From Klebsormidium nitens (taxonomy: Eukaryota; Streptophyta; Klebsormidiophyceae; Klebsormidiales; Klebsormidiaceae), in NCBI GenBank assembly GCA_000708835.1, contig DF237419.1:1-64000 (forward strand): a stretch of 64,000 nucleotides of DNA, in the 5' to 3' direction. This document shows, one piece after another, positions 1 to 10,310 of this stretch. Position 1 is the stretch's first letter. Every line of letters begins with the position of its first letter. The notes below the pieces were generated by a model, which saw only the letters and a program-made list of their open reading frames with translations, was not told the DNA's origin and ran no database searches. The translations under genes were made by a program, and so were the position numbers.

Positions 1-150
1 AGTTCACCCAGACGGCCTAAAATTCTCTTTACAACTAATGTGTTGCAGCCGGAGGTTTCAAAGCACCTGTTATGGGCTTCGCTCCGCTCGTTGGATCACC
101 ACAATAAAAAGTCTTGGAGGGATTCTGAATTTAGGTTGGATGCCATCTGA
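1..150 (+). other. Possible 3' terminal exon of an upstream gene
   Basis: A good splice acceptor ends at base 48 (pyrimidine-rich tract then TTGCAG). After it, one frame reads about 18 residues beginning GGFKAPVMGFAP and stops at a TAA that overlaps an AATAAA-like polyadenylation signal near 101-107; another frame is open to a TGA at 148-150. Either could be the end of a plus-strand gene whose body lies left of the window. I do not recognise the peptide, and nothing else supports it. Confidence 0.2.
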
Positions 151-507
151 AGAAACCTTTGGCGTCATTGCTGCTAGTAATTGGATGGTGGTGGAAAGTC
201 TGCAGACCTTTTAAGAAAGTTTCAGGAACTGAGACGAGAGCTCTGAGCCCAAGCGTGCACCACCGCTTGTTGCTTCCTTCCCACAAGCTTATGCATCCTC
301 TCTGTCACCCCTGCCAACAAGTCATGAGGAACATGTTCTTCTTCTGACCATCAAATTGAGGAGTCAGCATTGCTCCAACTCTGTGGCTGGGGGGAAGTAG
401 AAATCATAATTCAGCCCTCCGAACAAAAGGCCCCTGTACAGAGGGGGTCCAGAAAGCAGAAGACAACGTGAAAAGCAGACGAGAAAGGAAAGCCGTCTGG
501 CAGAGTG
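151..507. other. Intergenic region upstream of the PDCD2-like gene
   Basis: About 360 bases with no recognisable gene. It must hold the promoter and 5' leader of the PDCD2-like gene that starts at 508. I see no clear TATA box or other motif. Confidence 0.5.
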
Positions 508-3500
508 ATGGCTCCTGCGCCTACGGTCCTTGGTTTGCCTGGTGCATGGGCTGAAGATCCTCTTGAGGCCTCCTCGCACTACACCACTAAGGTTGGGGGT
601 GTGCCGGTGAGCGCCTTTGACCTGGTTCCATACTCAACCCTCAGTCCAAGAGTTGGGGCCTGTTTGATGCAGAACATGGTTCTTGCAAAGTGCTTTGATT
701 CTTCTCTGTTTCACATTAAAGCTAACACCATTGTGGTGGTGGGGGAAGACATGTGGACAATCTTGTTGTGACTGACAAGGTGCTCTTGTATGCTTTCCCA
801 TCGCAATCTGGAGCTGGGAAGGCTAGAGCACAGCGCAAAGCTTAGGCGAAACGGGAGCTTTTCCAAAACAAGCCTAGACTTATGACACTTTCAGAGAGAA
901 ATGATTCTTGTAATGATTCTTCCCCCAAGCTTGGACAACCTCATCATGGAAAAACGAGTGCAGAGGCCGTTCTATAACAGCAAAAGTGAACCAGCTCACG
1001 TGTTTCGTTTGGTGCAGTGCTGGCCTTCAGGGGTGGAAGCAATTCTTTCAGATGAGCGCCTGGCGTGCAGAGCATGCGGAAGGAGACTGGGGCTCGTCGT
1101 TCAGGTTGGCGAGGAATCACAATGCTTATTAGAGTTAGACTTGATCAATCTCAGGGTGTGGCTCTTGAGAAGATTCGTTGTAATGATCTACCTTGGACGG
1201 GACTCTTTGGATATGACAATGAAAGAAAGAGAGCATTCGAACTGTCTGTAGAAAGCCGTTTGTCAGAGAGTGCGCTGTTCTTGAAGGACGCAATCATTGC
1301 AACCAACGATCCTTTCGCTCAGGCTCTTGCTGAATCTACAAAGCTCGTCTTTGCTCTGTCTCTCTCTCGCTCTCGCTCATTCTCCCATTATCAAGCCACC
1401 CATCATCAAGCCAAATGTTGTCTGACAAATGTGTTCAAAGCTAGTCCCCAGAAGTTTCACCGTGCGCATATGATTCAGCTGTTGGCTCACATAGCGTACT
1501 CTGGTCGAGTTCGGCGCTTTCTTACAAACCATCACAAACTGTTCAAGTCCTTTGAACGCAGGCGTATGCACCACTTTTCCTGAAAGGCAGGGACATTGCC
1601 GAGCGGACACTGTACGTCTTTGGCTGCCTGTCGTCCAACTGCGGGTATGACCCGCTAAGGTGCGCTCACTTCGAAAACTGGCCTGCACAGTCCTTATCTT
1701 GCTCAGGAGCCGGCCAGTGGCAGCTAGCCCCTCTTTAGGGCTCTTATTGACCATTGAAAGTTTCACTTGAGCTTATAAGGCGACTTGCTCGGAGAAGCCG
1801 TCTTTCAAGTGCTTAGATAGATAACAGGAGACATATCTTTTCTTTTTACTTAGTGTCGCCGCTTCTACTCCTTGCCTTCGGGCAGGCACACGCGGCCTGC
1901 AAACAGGAATGCATCGCATCACGACTGAAAGGCCTTTAATCGTCCACGATCATCCTTCCATGGTAAAACCGGTTTCATCCTCTCCAGGTGTCTAGTCCAT
2001 ATTTTCTGGTGGTATCCAAGATTGCAGCTCACACAACTAGCTACGGTTGAAAGTTGTTTGCGGGATAATCTCTCTCATGAAAAGCGATGCCTTTGATCCT
2101 TTTCCTGGCCTCAAGAGCTCAGCACCGGCGTCTCTCGCAACTGTTCGGCTGCTGTCATCTCATTTCTCAAACTAATCAGGTCTTTACCTTCACTCTGCAG
2201 TTGGCGTGTCTTCCGGGTTCAGGGAGAGGATTCTGGTATCAAGTCCGCGGAGCCTGCCGAAGCGTCAAGCGCGGTTGACACCGTCAACTCCGCTGGTTCG
2301 ACAGCGGCCGTCGGTTCGGACAGCTGGTGGCAGGACGACTCGTGGGGCGCAGCGCCAAGCGAACGGGCCGACGCTCGGGCAGGAAACAACGAAATGGAGG
2401 CGGAGAGTAGATCTGAGACGCTCGTCGCGTCTACCGAGGGTCCTGACGCCAGCAGACTGACGTCAGCAGAAAGTGATCCGCTTAGACTGGGAGACAGCAA
2501 AGCGTCAGGTTCAAGCGGGGCGAAGGACCAAGAAACCGTCCAGGATGGTCGGAAAGGAGAAACGGACGTCCGAGCAGGGAGTTCGGACATCCGGTCGGAG
2601 GACGCCCCCACGGCAGACGACTGGGGTGATTCTGACAATTCCTGGGGCGGTGGGGCCGCCAGCGAATGGAATGCGGACGGCACCGCGCTGGACATGAGCG
2701 CGCTGTCCGAAGCGATCGCCGAGGCTGCGGACGGCGCCAGCAAGCGGACGGAGAAGCCCCGGGGCGATGACGTCAGCGGAACGAGGGTGACGTCAGCGAG
2801 TTTGGCGGCGCACGGGGGGGACGAGCGGGCGAGGAGCGGTGCCGGGGCGTCCGTTCTGCCGTGCTTCTACATCGTGGCTGGAGAGGAGGCGCCGGAAAAG
2901 AGGCGGAAAGAGGCAGAGGTGGGCGTCTCGATTTATACGTTTTTCAGAGTGCGGTTGGCATGCTGACGTTGTACGACAATGGCTGCATTCGAGGCGAAAC
3001 CACACTTTTTGCAGGAAAGGGACTGGACACGTCGAGGTTCGTGATACCAAGCATTAAATCTGTTACTTTCAGTAAAATCATTCCTATTGCGTCTGGATGG
3101 ACTTCGGGTATTGGCGTTCCATCGATGACGTGAGAAGACGTCCTCTCGAGGTCTTCAAGCGGTCGTTTACGTAGAACCCGCCACAGAAAAGCTTTTTTGG
3201 GGGTTTTGAAAGGTCCAGAAAAGCACAAAACCTGTGCCAATCGTCGCTTGCAACTGCAGTCCGCGACTGCCACGGTTGGCAGCCCGGACCTGAGCAGCGA
3301 ATCAAACGTATCATCTGCGATTTGCTCTTCTTAAGATGACGTCGGCTGACGTCAGCGGAAACACTCCCTTACCTAGGTGTCCCGGTTGGTGACCGAGAGC
3401 CCCGGGGAGGAGTCCTGGGAGGGCGAGGGCTACGAGTACGACAGCGCGCGCTCCGCCGACCGGACGTTCCTGCGGTTCCGGAAGCGGGTCGAGCGGGCGC

Positions 3501-5079
3501 CGGAACAGTGCATCAGGTGAGGACTTTGGCGGCTTGAGCTGCGTCTGGGTTTGGTTTTGGGGTTGGGGTTGGGTTTGGTTTGGGTTTGGGTTTGGGTTTG
3601 GGTTTGGGTTTGGGTTTGGGTTTGGGTTTGGGTTTGGGTTTGGGTTTGGGTCTGGGTCTGCATTTGGGTTCGACTTTTGAGTCTTGAGTTTCAGTTCGGT
3701 TTGGGTGTTGGGATTGGGGTTGGGGTTTCGATTGGGCTTCGCTTTCGGGTTCACTTCTGACCTCGGGGGGTCGTGGATTCCGGATTCGTGCTTGAATCTG
3801 GGCTGTGGGTTTCGGATTCGTGCTTGGATTTGGGCGCATATTCCGGGCCTCTGGTTGACCATTCTGTGCTAGTCCGCGGCTTCCACAAGCGGGTGGAGAC
3901 GCTCCGGAATACTGCATCACCTGAGACTTTCCCGAGCGGCTGTCCTTGAGTATCTCTTTACTTATCACTACTCAAGACTTCGTTATTGGGTTATGTGAGC
4001 CTCCGACTTTCCACCCGTTTATGTCTTTCGTAACTCAATGCGCGGGTCTGAGTTCGGCGAACAGATTCGTGAGAAACGGACGAAGTCTGTAACATTGCTT
4101 TCAAATAATTGTCACCCAGGTCCTCCGGAAACTGAAACCGTGCCCCAAGTCAGCGTTTACGGGGCACATTCTTCTCAAAATTGCCAAACCGTCCGTTGTC
4201 ATGTGCCCAATCGTTGCGGAACCCTGAAAATGTTTCGCTCTTTCATAAAGCTATGCGGCACTGCGTCATGTTTAGTCACTAGTTCCGGCACTCACTCAGC
4301 TCAGATGTAACCACCCCTCACTCCATCTTCCGTTTCAGATACGGCTTCCAATCGCAACCGCTGCTCGCTCGCGCCCTCTCCGCGCCCCCCCCTCCCTGCC
4401 CTGCTTGCGGAGCCCCCCGGACGTTTGAGATGCAGCTGATGCCCCCGCTGCCTTATTTTCTGGCCGAAGCCTCGGAGGAGGCCGCGGGACAGGTGGCGGG
4501 CTGGGAGTGGCTGACGCTGCTAGTGTACACGTGTTCCGAGGTGAGCCGTTAGAGGTTGTAAGAGCATTGATGGTTGAGCTCTGTGACATCTTCCAAGTGT
4601 GTGATTGTTGAGAGTCGTGTCACTCTCCTCGTGAGAAAGAAATGTTAATTGATTGGTCATAAAAGCCGGCTTTCTTAGGCCAATTGTGCAGAAAAAGTTG
4701 TCAGTTCTAGTATCAAGGGCTGATTTCCATTTGATCAGAATGAATGCGGTTTTTAACTTGCAATCGCCATGATGAAATCTCTTGCATGCACCTCAGACTC
4801 GTTGTTGGTGATTTTAAGAAGATCTCCTTTGACATAAATGCGTAAGCAATCGCCAAATACTCCACGATTTGACAGGAAGCGTTAGCGGTGGCAGCAAGTG
4901 CCGAGGCCAGGATATCAACCGAGCGATGGCCTAGCTTTTAACGGACAATTACGACTGCTTCCTTGCAGGCTTGTACGAAGCCCGAGAAAAGCGGCGGCCA
5001 CGTGGCGGTCCAAGAAGAGTTCCACGTGTACCAGCACGAGCTTGACAGCGTGCGGGGTCAGCCGCAGGTTGTCAAGTAG
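508..5079 (+). CDS. PDCD2L: Programmed cell death protein 2-like (PDCD2L) protein
   Basis: Seven exons: 508-606, 1018-1104, 1562-1659, 2201-2918, 3377-3516, 4339-4540 and 4969-5079. All introns are GT-AG, the phases agree, and the product is 484 residues. PDCD2-family proteins are chaperone-like factors for ribosome biogenesis (they escort ribosomal protein uS5 in yeast and animals); that role is family knowledge. Residues 1-33 carry the plant-type start [20 protein letters not shown]. Residues 34-100 hold zinc-binding cysteines (CRACGRRL, then [11 protein letters not shown], then WRVFR). Residues 95-334 are a long acidic, tryptophan-dotted linker ending in LPCFYIV. The PDCD2_C domain follows ([46 protein letters not shown]). 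The start at 508 begins the conserved N-terminus directly. Intron 5 holds a TTTGGG tract and a decayed copy of the exon 5 end. Confidence 0.92.
3541..3660 (+). repeat. TTTGGG hexamer microsatellite in PDCD2L intron 5
   Basis: At least a dozen near-perfect TTTGGG units (perfect core about 3575-3650), followed to about 3760 by degenerate G-rich variants. The unit resembles plant telomere repeat TTTAGGG without the A. On the transcribed (RNA-like) strand it has many runs of three Gs spaced by three Ts, a classic G-quadruplex pattern. It begins only about 25 bases after the exon 5 donor site. Confidence 0.9.
3886..3950 (+). repeat. Decayed copy of the PDCD2L exon 5 end and donor site
   Basis: This intronic stretch repeats 3480-3540, the last codons of exon 5 and the start of intron 5. 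Both contain AAGCGGGT, then GA, then CCGGAA and TGCATCA, and both run on into a similar ACTTT segment. In the copy the donor GT has become CT (CATCACCTGAG), so it is dead as a splice site. The TTTGGG tract lies between original and copy. Confidence 0.7.
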
Positions 5080-6091
5080 TCGACTCTTACAATCCTGCGG
5101 AGTACCTCTCTGTTGTAACATCCGCATGTACAGATTCACTTGCCCCGCCCTTCGAAGGCCCAACCTCTTTTGGCTGGATCAAGGTGTGAAAACCCCCCAC
5201 GCGCAAATTTGTCTTTATGCTCGTCGCCTGCGGTATGCTACCTGTTTCTTGGCTTGTGTTGGAATCACGTACTTGGCCACGGGATGAGAAGCATATTGCT
5301 GCCGCGTGATAGCGCTCTTAATTGAAGACCTTCAATCGTCGTATCGGCAGCGCGGGCCGTCCGTCCGACGGTCTTGATGCAGCTCCGGTGGCTCATCTAA
5401 CCGTGTCTCAAATTCTCTTCAGTGTTCATCCTACTGCATGCCGGCGTGATAGCTATGACAATTGCATGTCAGGGCCAAGTTCACAGCCGCCGGCAAGCCT
5501 GCCATGCATGCACTTTGCCAATGTTCTCGACTGAATCTTGAACGAATTCGTGCGGGGACCTAGGATCATGATTTTATTATGCCTCCAAGACTTCCATGCC
5601 ATGACTTAAGACTGCAAAGACGTGCATCCACGAATGCACGTGCTCTATTTCTCATGATGCACCGTCGTTCTCCATGGCTTTTCCAAAGGACAAGAGCCCC
5701 AAACGGAGCTCGTGACTACATGAAGCGGCGTCGATTTAACTGAGGCGGTTGCCACAACGTGGTACGAGTAGCTCGCTTTTATGGCCTGAAGTGCCCACAA
5801 TTTGTGGTCACACATTCGAAGCGCCAGAGAATTATACGATCCACCAATCAAGCACTTCAATGAAGTGCATCCGAATTTCCGGCCATACATCGCAATTACA
5901 AGTCATATCGATGAGACAGACGCCGGGAAAGAACAGTTTGCGTTACTTGCAATAAAGCAACCGGATCGACGTCTTGCTGAGAGTAGCTACGCAGGCTCGC
6001 AACGCGACAAGCAACAGCTTGTTTTGGCGGATTTCACCCTAGTCCATTCAAAATGAGTCGGCCGTCACAATCCGTCTACAGTTTATACGAC
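5080..6091. other. Intergenic region between PDCD2L and the F-box pseudogene
   Basis: About 1 kb. Only short, unrecognised open frames are present. The last 40 or so bases before 6092 still resemble the sequence downstream of the intact paralogue near 8910, so the duplication that made the two F-box copies included some 3' flank. Nothing else seen. Confidence 0.5.
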
Positions 6092-7507
6092 TCATTGCGT
6101 CTGAACTTGCTTGAACTCCCTCAGCATGGACGCCGCTGGTATTACAGCGTCGCTTTTTTTCCCGCTCGTCATCGGTATTTGAAGGACCCTCGACAACCAC
6201 AGCGGGCCTTTTTCATGCCCTTCGAAGGCCCCGCAATAGCGCACGTGTTGCCCGGTCCGCTGCCACACCCCCCCGGAAAGCTCCAAGACGAGCGGCTCGC
6301 CTTGAACGTCGTGCAGCTGGCAGAAGTGTCAGTCTTCCAGAGACCGGATTATTGCAGGGATCTCGTCCGCTTGCAGCTTGAGATCAGGGACCGATTGCCC
6401 AACCAGGCGGACCCCTTGGTTTGTCGAAGGGGCGACGTCTTCCAGGCATGGTGCCAGCCTGAACGTGCTGATGGTGACCACTTCTCCGGCGCCCTTTCGG
6501 GGGCGACCCTTGGTGTCAAACCCAGGTCTCCACCCCAGAAGGCTCACGTGGTTGACACTGCCTGTTACTATAGCCATCGAACCCGCATGAGAACGAACGA
6601 GAGGCGTGGGGGCCCCGTTTGAAGACACAGGTGTGAAATACCTCCACCGCTGCTCCTCCGTTTTGAGAGAGCGTATCGCCAGATGTGGTCGGACCCAGAT
6701 GTATAGGCACTCGTCGCTTATGGCCGTGCAAAACCTGTTACCGTCGCGGTCCATTGTCGCTGAAGCGGAAATGCGTTTCGGCACGCGGAGCTTTCGCCAC
6801 GTGTCCGTCAGGGTGTCATAGAGGTTGCCCTGCGCGCCTGCCCGTTCATCAGAGTCATCAACCCCGAAGAGTCATCAACCCCGAAGCCAATCATCCAAAG
6901 CGGCAAATGCATTACAAAGATGTACCAATCAGACGCAACGACTGTGAAAGTCGTCTGATCCGTGTGCTCTTGGCATTGAACGAAGCACTCTATCTCAGGT
7001 GACAGAGGCGCTGTTCTTTGTCAAGGAGCAGCGCGCACCGCTCGCGCCAGCCCTCCGCCGTGCCAGATTGAATGAACGTAGTCGCATTTTGGTTACGTCT
7101 TTCCAGCCTTCAGGGCACTTTGGCTCGCTCAGGACGTATGGCGTATTCTTCACGACCACCAAGCTCTCCGGAATTTCCTTCCAGTCCTCCGCATCTTCCA
7201 GACCGCCCCCGCTTCCATAAGCACCCGCCATAAGCGGGTGCAGGTGAAGCTCTCCTCCAGTGTCATCAAGGATTGCCAAGCCAGGGTATGCCTTTTCTTC
7301 GTTACTGATTAACCTGCAAGCAAACTTGGTCAAACCCGCTTTGTGAAAGCGTCCCGGGTTCCCTAAGAGCCCTTCCTCTACCGCCTCCTTCCAAGCCTTA
7401 GAAACGCGCCTCAGCCGTCCAAGCTCCTCAAAGTCCAGCTCAAAGGCTGAGATGAAGCCGCATATGTACAGGTTGACGTCTGGGGGAAGCCGCTCAAACA
7501 AGGACAT
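6092..7507 (-). pseudogene. F-box/kelch-like pseudogene, tandem duplicate of the gene at 8970-10310
   Basis: Read on the minus strand, three fragments in different frames match the intact 446-residue paralogue from end to end. Fragment one (7507 to about 7060) starts MSLFERLPPDVNLYICGF and keeps the F-box helices (LRRVSKAWKEAVEEG). Small indels near 7045-7060 then shift the frame and lead to a stop near 6995. The middle part resumes at about 6960-6780 and runs to about 6340, where GAC is followed by an in-frame TGA where the paralogue has a sense codon. The last fragment (from 6286) keeps GVWQRTGQHVRYCGAF but has lost the stop, which is AAA in the copy where the paralogue has TAG. A 17-bp duplication at 6852-6885 adds another lesion. 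With several independent disabling changes it should make no full protein. Confidence 0.88.
6852..6885. repeat. Perfect 17-bp tandem duplication inside the F-box pseudogene
   Basis: The unit GAGTCATCAACCCCGAA occurs twice head to tail. The intact paralogue has no such duplication at the matching place. Seventeen is not a multiple of three, so it also shifts the reading frame. Confidence 0.9.
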
Positions 7508-7806
7508 GATACCCAAATGTGGTGCGGGTATCCTGAAAGTCAGGATATGGGGCTTCAGGGGTACTTTTGATCAGCGAAAAGCTGGAAGTACATTCTTTTG
7601 TTCAGGGAAGCTTAAATTTTCGATTGTCCTAAGCTCCCAGGAAGAGGCCAAATATAGCAGCGGCGTTGGCGCAGCGGGCTAGACCATGTCGTACTTTTAA
7701 TCGGTTTTTCAAGATTGCCTAAGTGCCAACAACCAGTAGCTTCACAATTGCCACACGGTCTCCCAACTGCTTCTGGCCCCAAAAACACAAAGACTGAGTT
7801 CCCAGC
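7508..7806. other. Upstream flank of the F-box pseudogene
   Basis: About 300 bases with no gene recognised. By position this is the former promoter side of the pseudogene. I see no clear motif. Confidence 0.4.
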
Positions 7807-8223
7807 TTAACAAGATGCTTCAAAGGCAGCCGCTCGTTCCGGCGCCCTATCTACCCGCTTGTAAGGATTCCAATCAGCTAAAAACGCTTCACCGGAGGCC
7901 CCAAGTCTGAACCCGGAACAACCCACAACTCGAACCCGTAACCTTGAACATGAAACCAAACCCGAACCCGAAACTGGACCCGAACCCAAACGCAAACCTG
8001 AACGGCCGGGACCCAAACCCACCTCAAACCCACCCCAAACCCACTGAGCCCCAAACCCCCTTCGCCCACTCCACCCGCCTGAAGTTGAGAACTTGCGTCT
8101 GTTCCCCGCGCGCTGTCGTACTGGAAGCCCTCGCCCTTCCAAGAGTCCTGTTCCGGGCTCTTTCCACCACCCGGAATACCTAGAGGACGGGGCGTTCCCG
8201 CTGACGTCAGCTGACGTAAGCAA
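7807..8223 (-). pseudogene. Inverted, broken copy of PDCD2L exon 5 and part of intron 5
   Basis: Read on the minus strand, 8223 to about 8095 matches PDCD2L from about 3335 through the exon 5 acceptor into exon 5. Shared stretches include GCTGACGTCAGCGG, GGGCGAGGGCT and AGTACGACAGCGCGCG. It then jumps to G-rich repeats like those of intron 5 (about 8060-7920) and ends near 7840-7866 with AAGCGGGT and GGCGCCGGAAC, the exon 5 end or its decayed intronic copy. It holds intron sequence, so it came from a DNA duplication and not from reverse-transcribed mRNA. A chance 138-residue open frame crosses it, but the frame is not that of exon 5 throughout. Confidence 0.78.
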
Positions 8224-8969
8224 TATTCACAGTTGCCAGAACACTGTGACTATCATGCGCCTGCTCGACTTATAGCTGTCAACTCTAGCAGATTGAAAAC
8301 TCGATTGCAGTTCTTACACAGCCAATGGGCGCTCGAGATGAACCCTTGTGAGTAGCTGTGCGTGGCAACCTGGTGTGTCATAAGTCTGTAGTATTTTTTG
8401 CATGAGAAGAGGACATACATCCCGACCATGCTCATGGGTGATTTGTCAAATGCAAATCGAGACGAACGTCGGACCGTTAGCATGCAGTATCTGAAAGTGT
8501 CGATGACACATTAATACACGTGCCAGCTACTTTTAACTTACTCGTTGTTGGTGCTCTGCCCTCCGCCATGATAAAAGACAACAATAGCGAGGACTCAAAT
8601 GCACGAAGACGCCAACATCAGGGTTGAAAGAGGCGCACTAAAATCGGAAGAATGAGCTTGGTTTTCCGTCGTCATGTATTGCGTTCGCCAGAGTCCTGTT
8701 CAAACAACGTCAATGAGGTGCGCCAGTATATATACCGGTTCACCCTTACGTTCAAATATACAAAGAGCAGCCGAACCTACATCTCGCAGGCAAGAAGCAC
8801 AATGAAGCAAGAGATCCGTGATTGCAATGGATGTTTATCTTGGCGGACCTTAGTCATTATCCATCCGAACATGAATCTTCACTTAATCTATTCGTCCTGC
8901 AACTTACAACTATTCCGTCTAAATTTGCAACTCCCTCAAAATGGACGCAGTTGACTCTACGGTGTCGCT
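8224..8969. other. Downstream flank of the intact F-box gene
   Basis: About 750 bases without a recognised gene. The last 60 or so bases are similar to 6055-6130 downstream of the pseudogene copy, so they were part of the same duplication. Short open frames here resemble nothing I know. Confidence 0.45.
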
Positions 8970-10310
8970 CTATTTCCTGTTCGGCGCTGGTATCTTAAGG
9001 AGGTTGGACCACCACAGCGGGCCTTTCTGATGCCCTTTGAACCCCCCAGAATAGCGCACGTCTTTCCCAGTCCGCTGCCACACCCCCCTGGAAAGTTCCA
9101 AGACGAGCGGCTCGCCGTGAACGTAGTGCAGTCTACAGTAATAGATGTCTTCCAACGACCGTATCGCGGCAGGGAGCTCATTTGCCAGCTCGAAGGGGAT
9201 TGGTTCGTCGCGAACAGGAACCCCATAAAATGTCGTCGGAAGGACCCCTGCCAGGCTTGGTGCGAACCTAAACGTACCGACGATTATAGCGACATACCTG
9301 TCGTCATGCTCAGGTCTCCACCCAAGAATGCTCACCTCGTTAACACTATCTGCTGCGGTAGCCATCGATACGGTACTGAACTGAACACCGAAAGCCTTGG
9401 TGTCCCCATCTGCAGACGTGAGCCTGAATTGCTTCCACCGCTGCTTTTTTGTCGTGTCACTTTTCAAAGAGTAGACCAGCAGATTTGTTATGGACTTGAT
9501 ATAAAGGCACTCGTGGCTTATGGCCATGCAAACAGTATTCCCATACCAGCAGCCGTTGATCTTCATTGAAAACTCAATATGTTTTGGCAGGCGCATCTTA
9601 CGCCACGTGTCGGTCTGGGTGTCGTAGAGGTTGCCCTGCGCATCAGCGTGTTGGGGGGATTTCGTCCCAAAGCCGTTGTTGTAGAAGTTATAGAGGGGCT
9701 TATGATATACGAAGATGTACCGCTCAGAAGCAACCACTGTGAGAGTCGTCTGATTCGTGTGCTCCTTCCCTTGAACGAAGCACTCTGCGTGGGGAGAGAG
9801 AGGCTCTGATTGCTCGTCAAATAGCAGAGCACTCCGCTCACGCCAGCCTCCGGCTGTTGCCAAGTTGTACGCACGCAACCGTAGTTTGGCCACCGTCAAC
9901 CAGTTCACGTCTGTAACGCACTTTGACTCGCTGAGCACGTAGAGCGTGTCCTTCACGACCACCATGCTCTCAGGAATATCCTTCCAGTTCTCCGCATCTT
10001 CCGGACCGCCCCCGCTCCCATAGGCACCCCCCGTAAGCGGGTGCAGGTGAAGCTCTTCTCCGGCCTCATCAAGAATCGCCAAGCCAGGGTAAGATTTTTG
10101 TTGGTCACTGATCAGTCTGCATGCAAATCTGGTCAACCCGGCCTTGTGAAAGCGCCCTGGACTCCCTAGAAGACCTTCCTCCACGGCTGCTTTCCAAGCT
10201 TTGGAAACGCGCCTCAGCCGTTCAAGCTCCTCAAAGTCGAGCTCAAAGGTTGACATGAAGCCGCATATGTACAAATTGACGTCTGCAGGAAGCTGCTCAA
10301 ACAAGGCCAT
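8970..10310 (-). CDS. F-box protein with kelch/beta-propeller-like C-terminal region
   Basis: A single uninterrupted frame of 446 codons, unusual here because most neighbours are intron-rich. Residues 1-45 (MALFEQLPADVNLYICGF, then RLRRVSKAWKAAVEEG) fit a divergent F-box, the helix bundle that binds SKP1 in SCF ubiquitin ligases. The rest has regularly spaced segments typical of kelch or galactose-oxidase-like blades, for example ESMVVVKDTLYVLSES, GNLYDTQTDTWRKM and NEVSILGWRPE, which would form a substrate-binding propeller. The role in choosing ubiquitylation targets is inferred from this architecture; I cannot name a target. The start chosen is the first ATG, which directly begins the F-box. 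A broken tandem copy lies 1.5 kb downstream. Having no introns and a close relative next door suggests a young, expanding family. Confidence 0.82.
   Translation of the reverse strand: MALFEQLPADVNLYICGFMSTFELDFEELERLRRVSKAWKAAVEEGLLGSPGRFHKAGLTRFACRLISDQQKSYPGLAILDEAGEELHLHPLTGGAYGSGGGPEDAENWKDIPESMVVVKDTLYVLSESKCVTDVNWLTVAKLRLRAYNLATAGGWRERSALLFDEQSEPLSPHAECFVQGKEHTNQTTLTVVASERYIFVYHKPLYNFYNNGFGTKSPQHADAQGNLYDTQTDTWRKMRLPKHIEFSMKINGCWYGNTVCMAISHECLYIKSITNLLVYSLKSDTTKKQRWKQFRLTSADGDTKAFGVQFSTVSMATAADSVNEVSILGWRPEHDDRYVAIIVGTFRFAPSLAGVLPTTFYGVPVRDEPIPFELANELPAAIRSLEDIYYCRLHYVHGEPLVLELSRGVWQRTGKDVRYSGGFKGHQKGPLWWSNLLKIPAPNRK

Noticed and set aside
3541-3660. Interstitial telomere
   Set aside because: The unit is TTTGGG, not the plant-type TTTAGGG, and the tract lies within an intron of an intact gene with no sign of chromosome fusion.
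3311-3862. Minus-strand frames of PNPNPN-type repeats
   Set aside because: They are translations of the TTTGGG microsatellite in a PDCD2L intron, not a protein gene.
6092-7507. Three separate small genes in the F-box pseudogene region
   Set aside because: The fragments align one after another to the single intact paralogue and are separated by frameshift and stop lesions.
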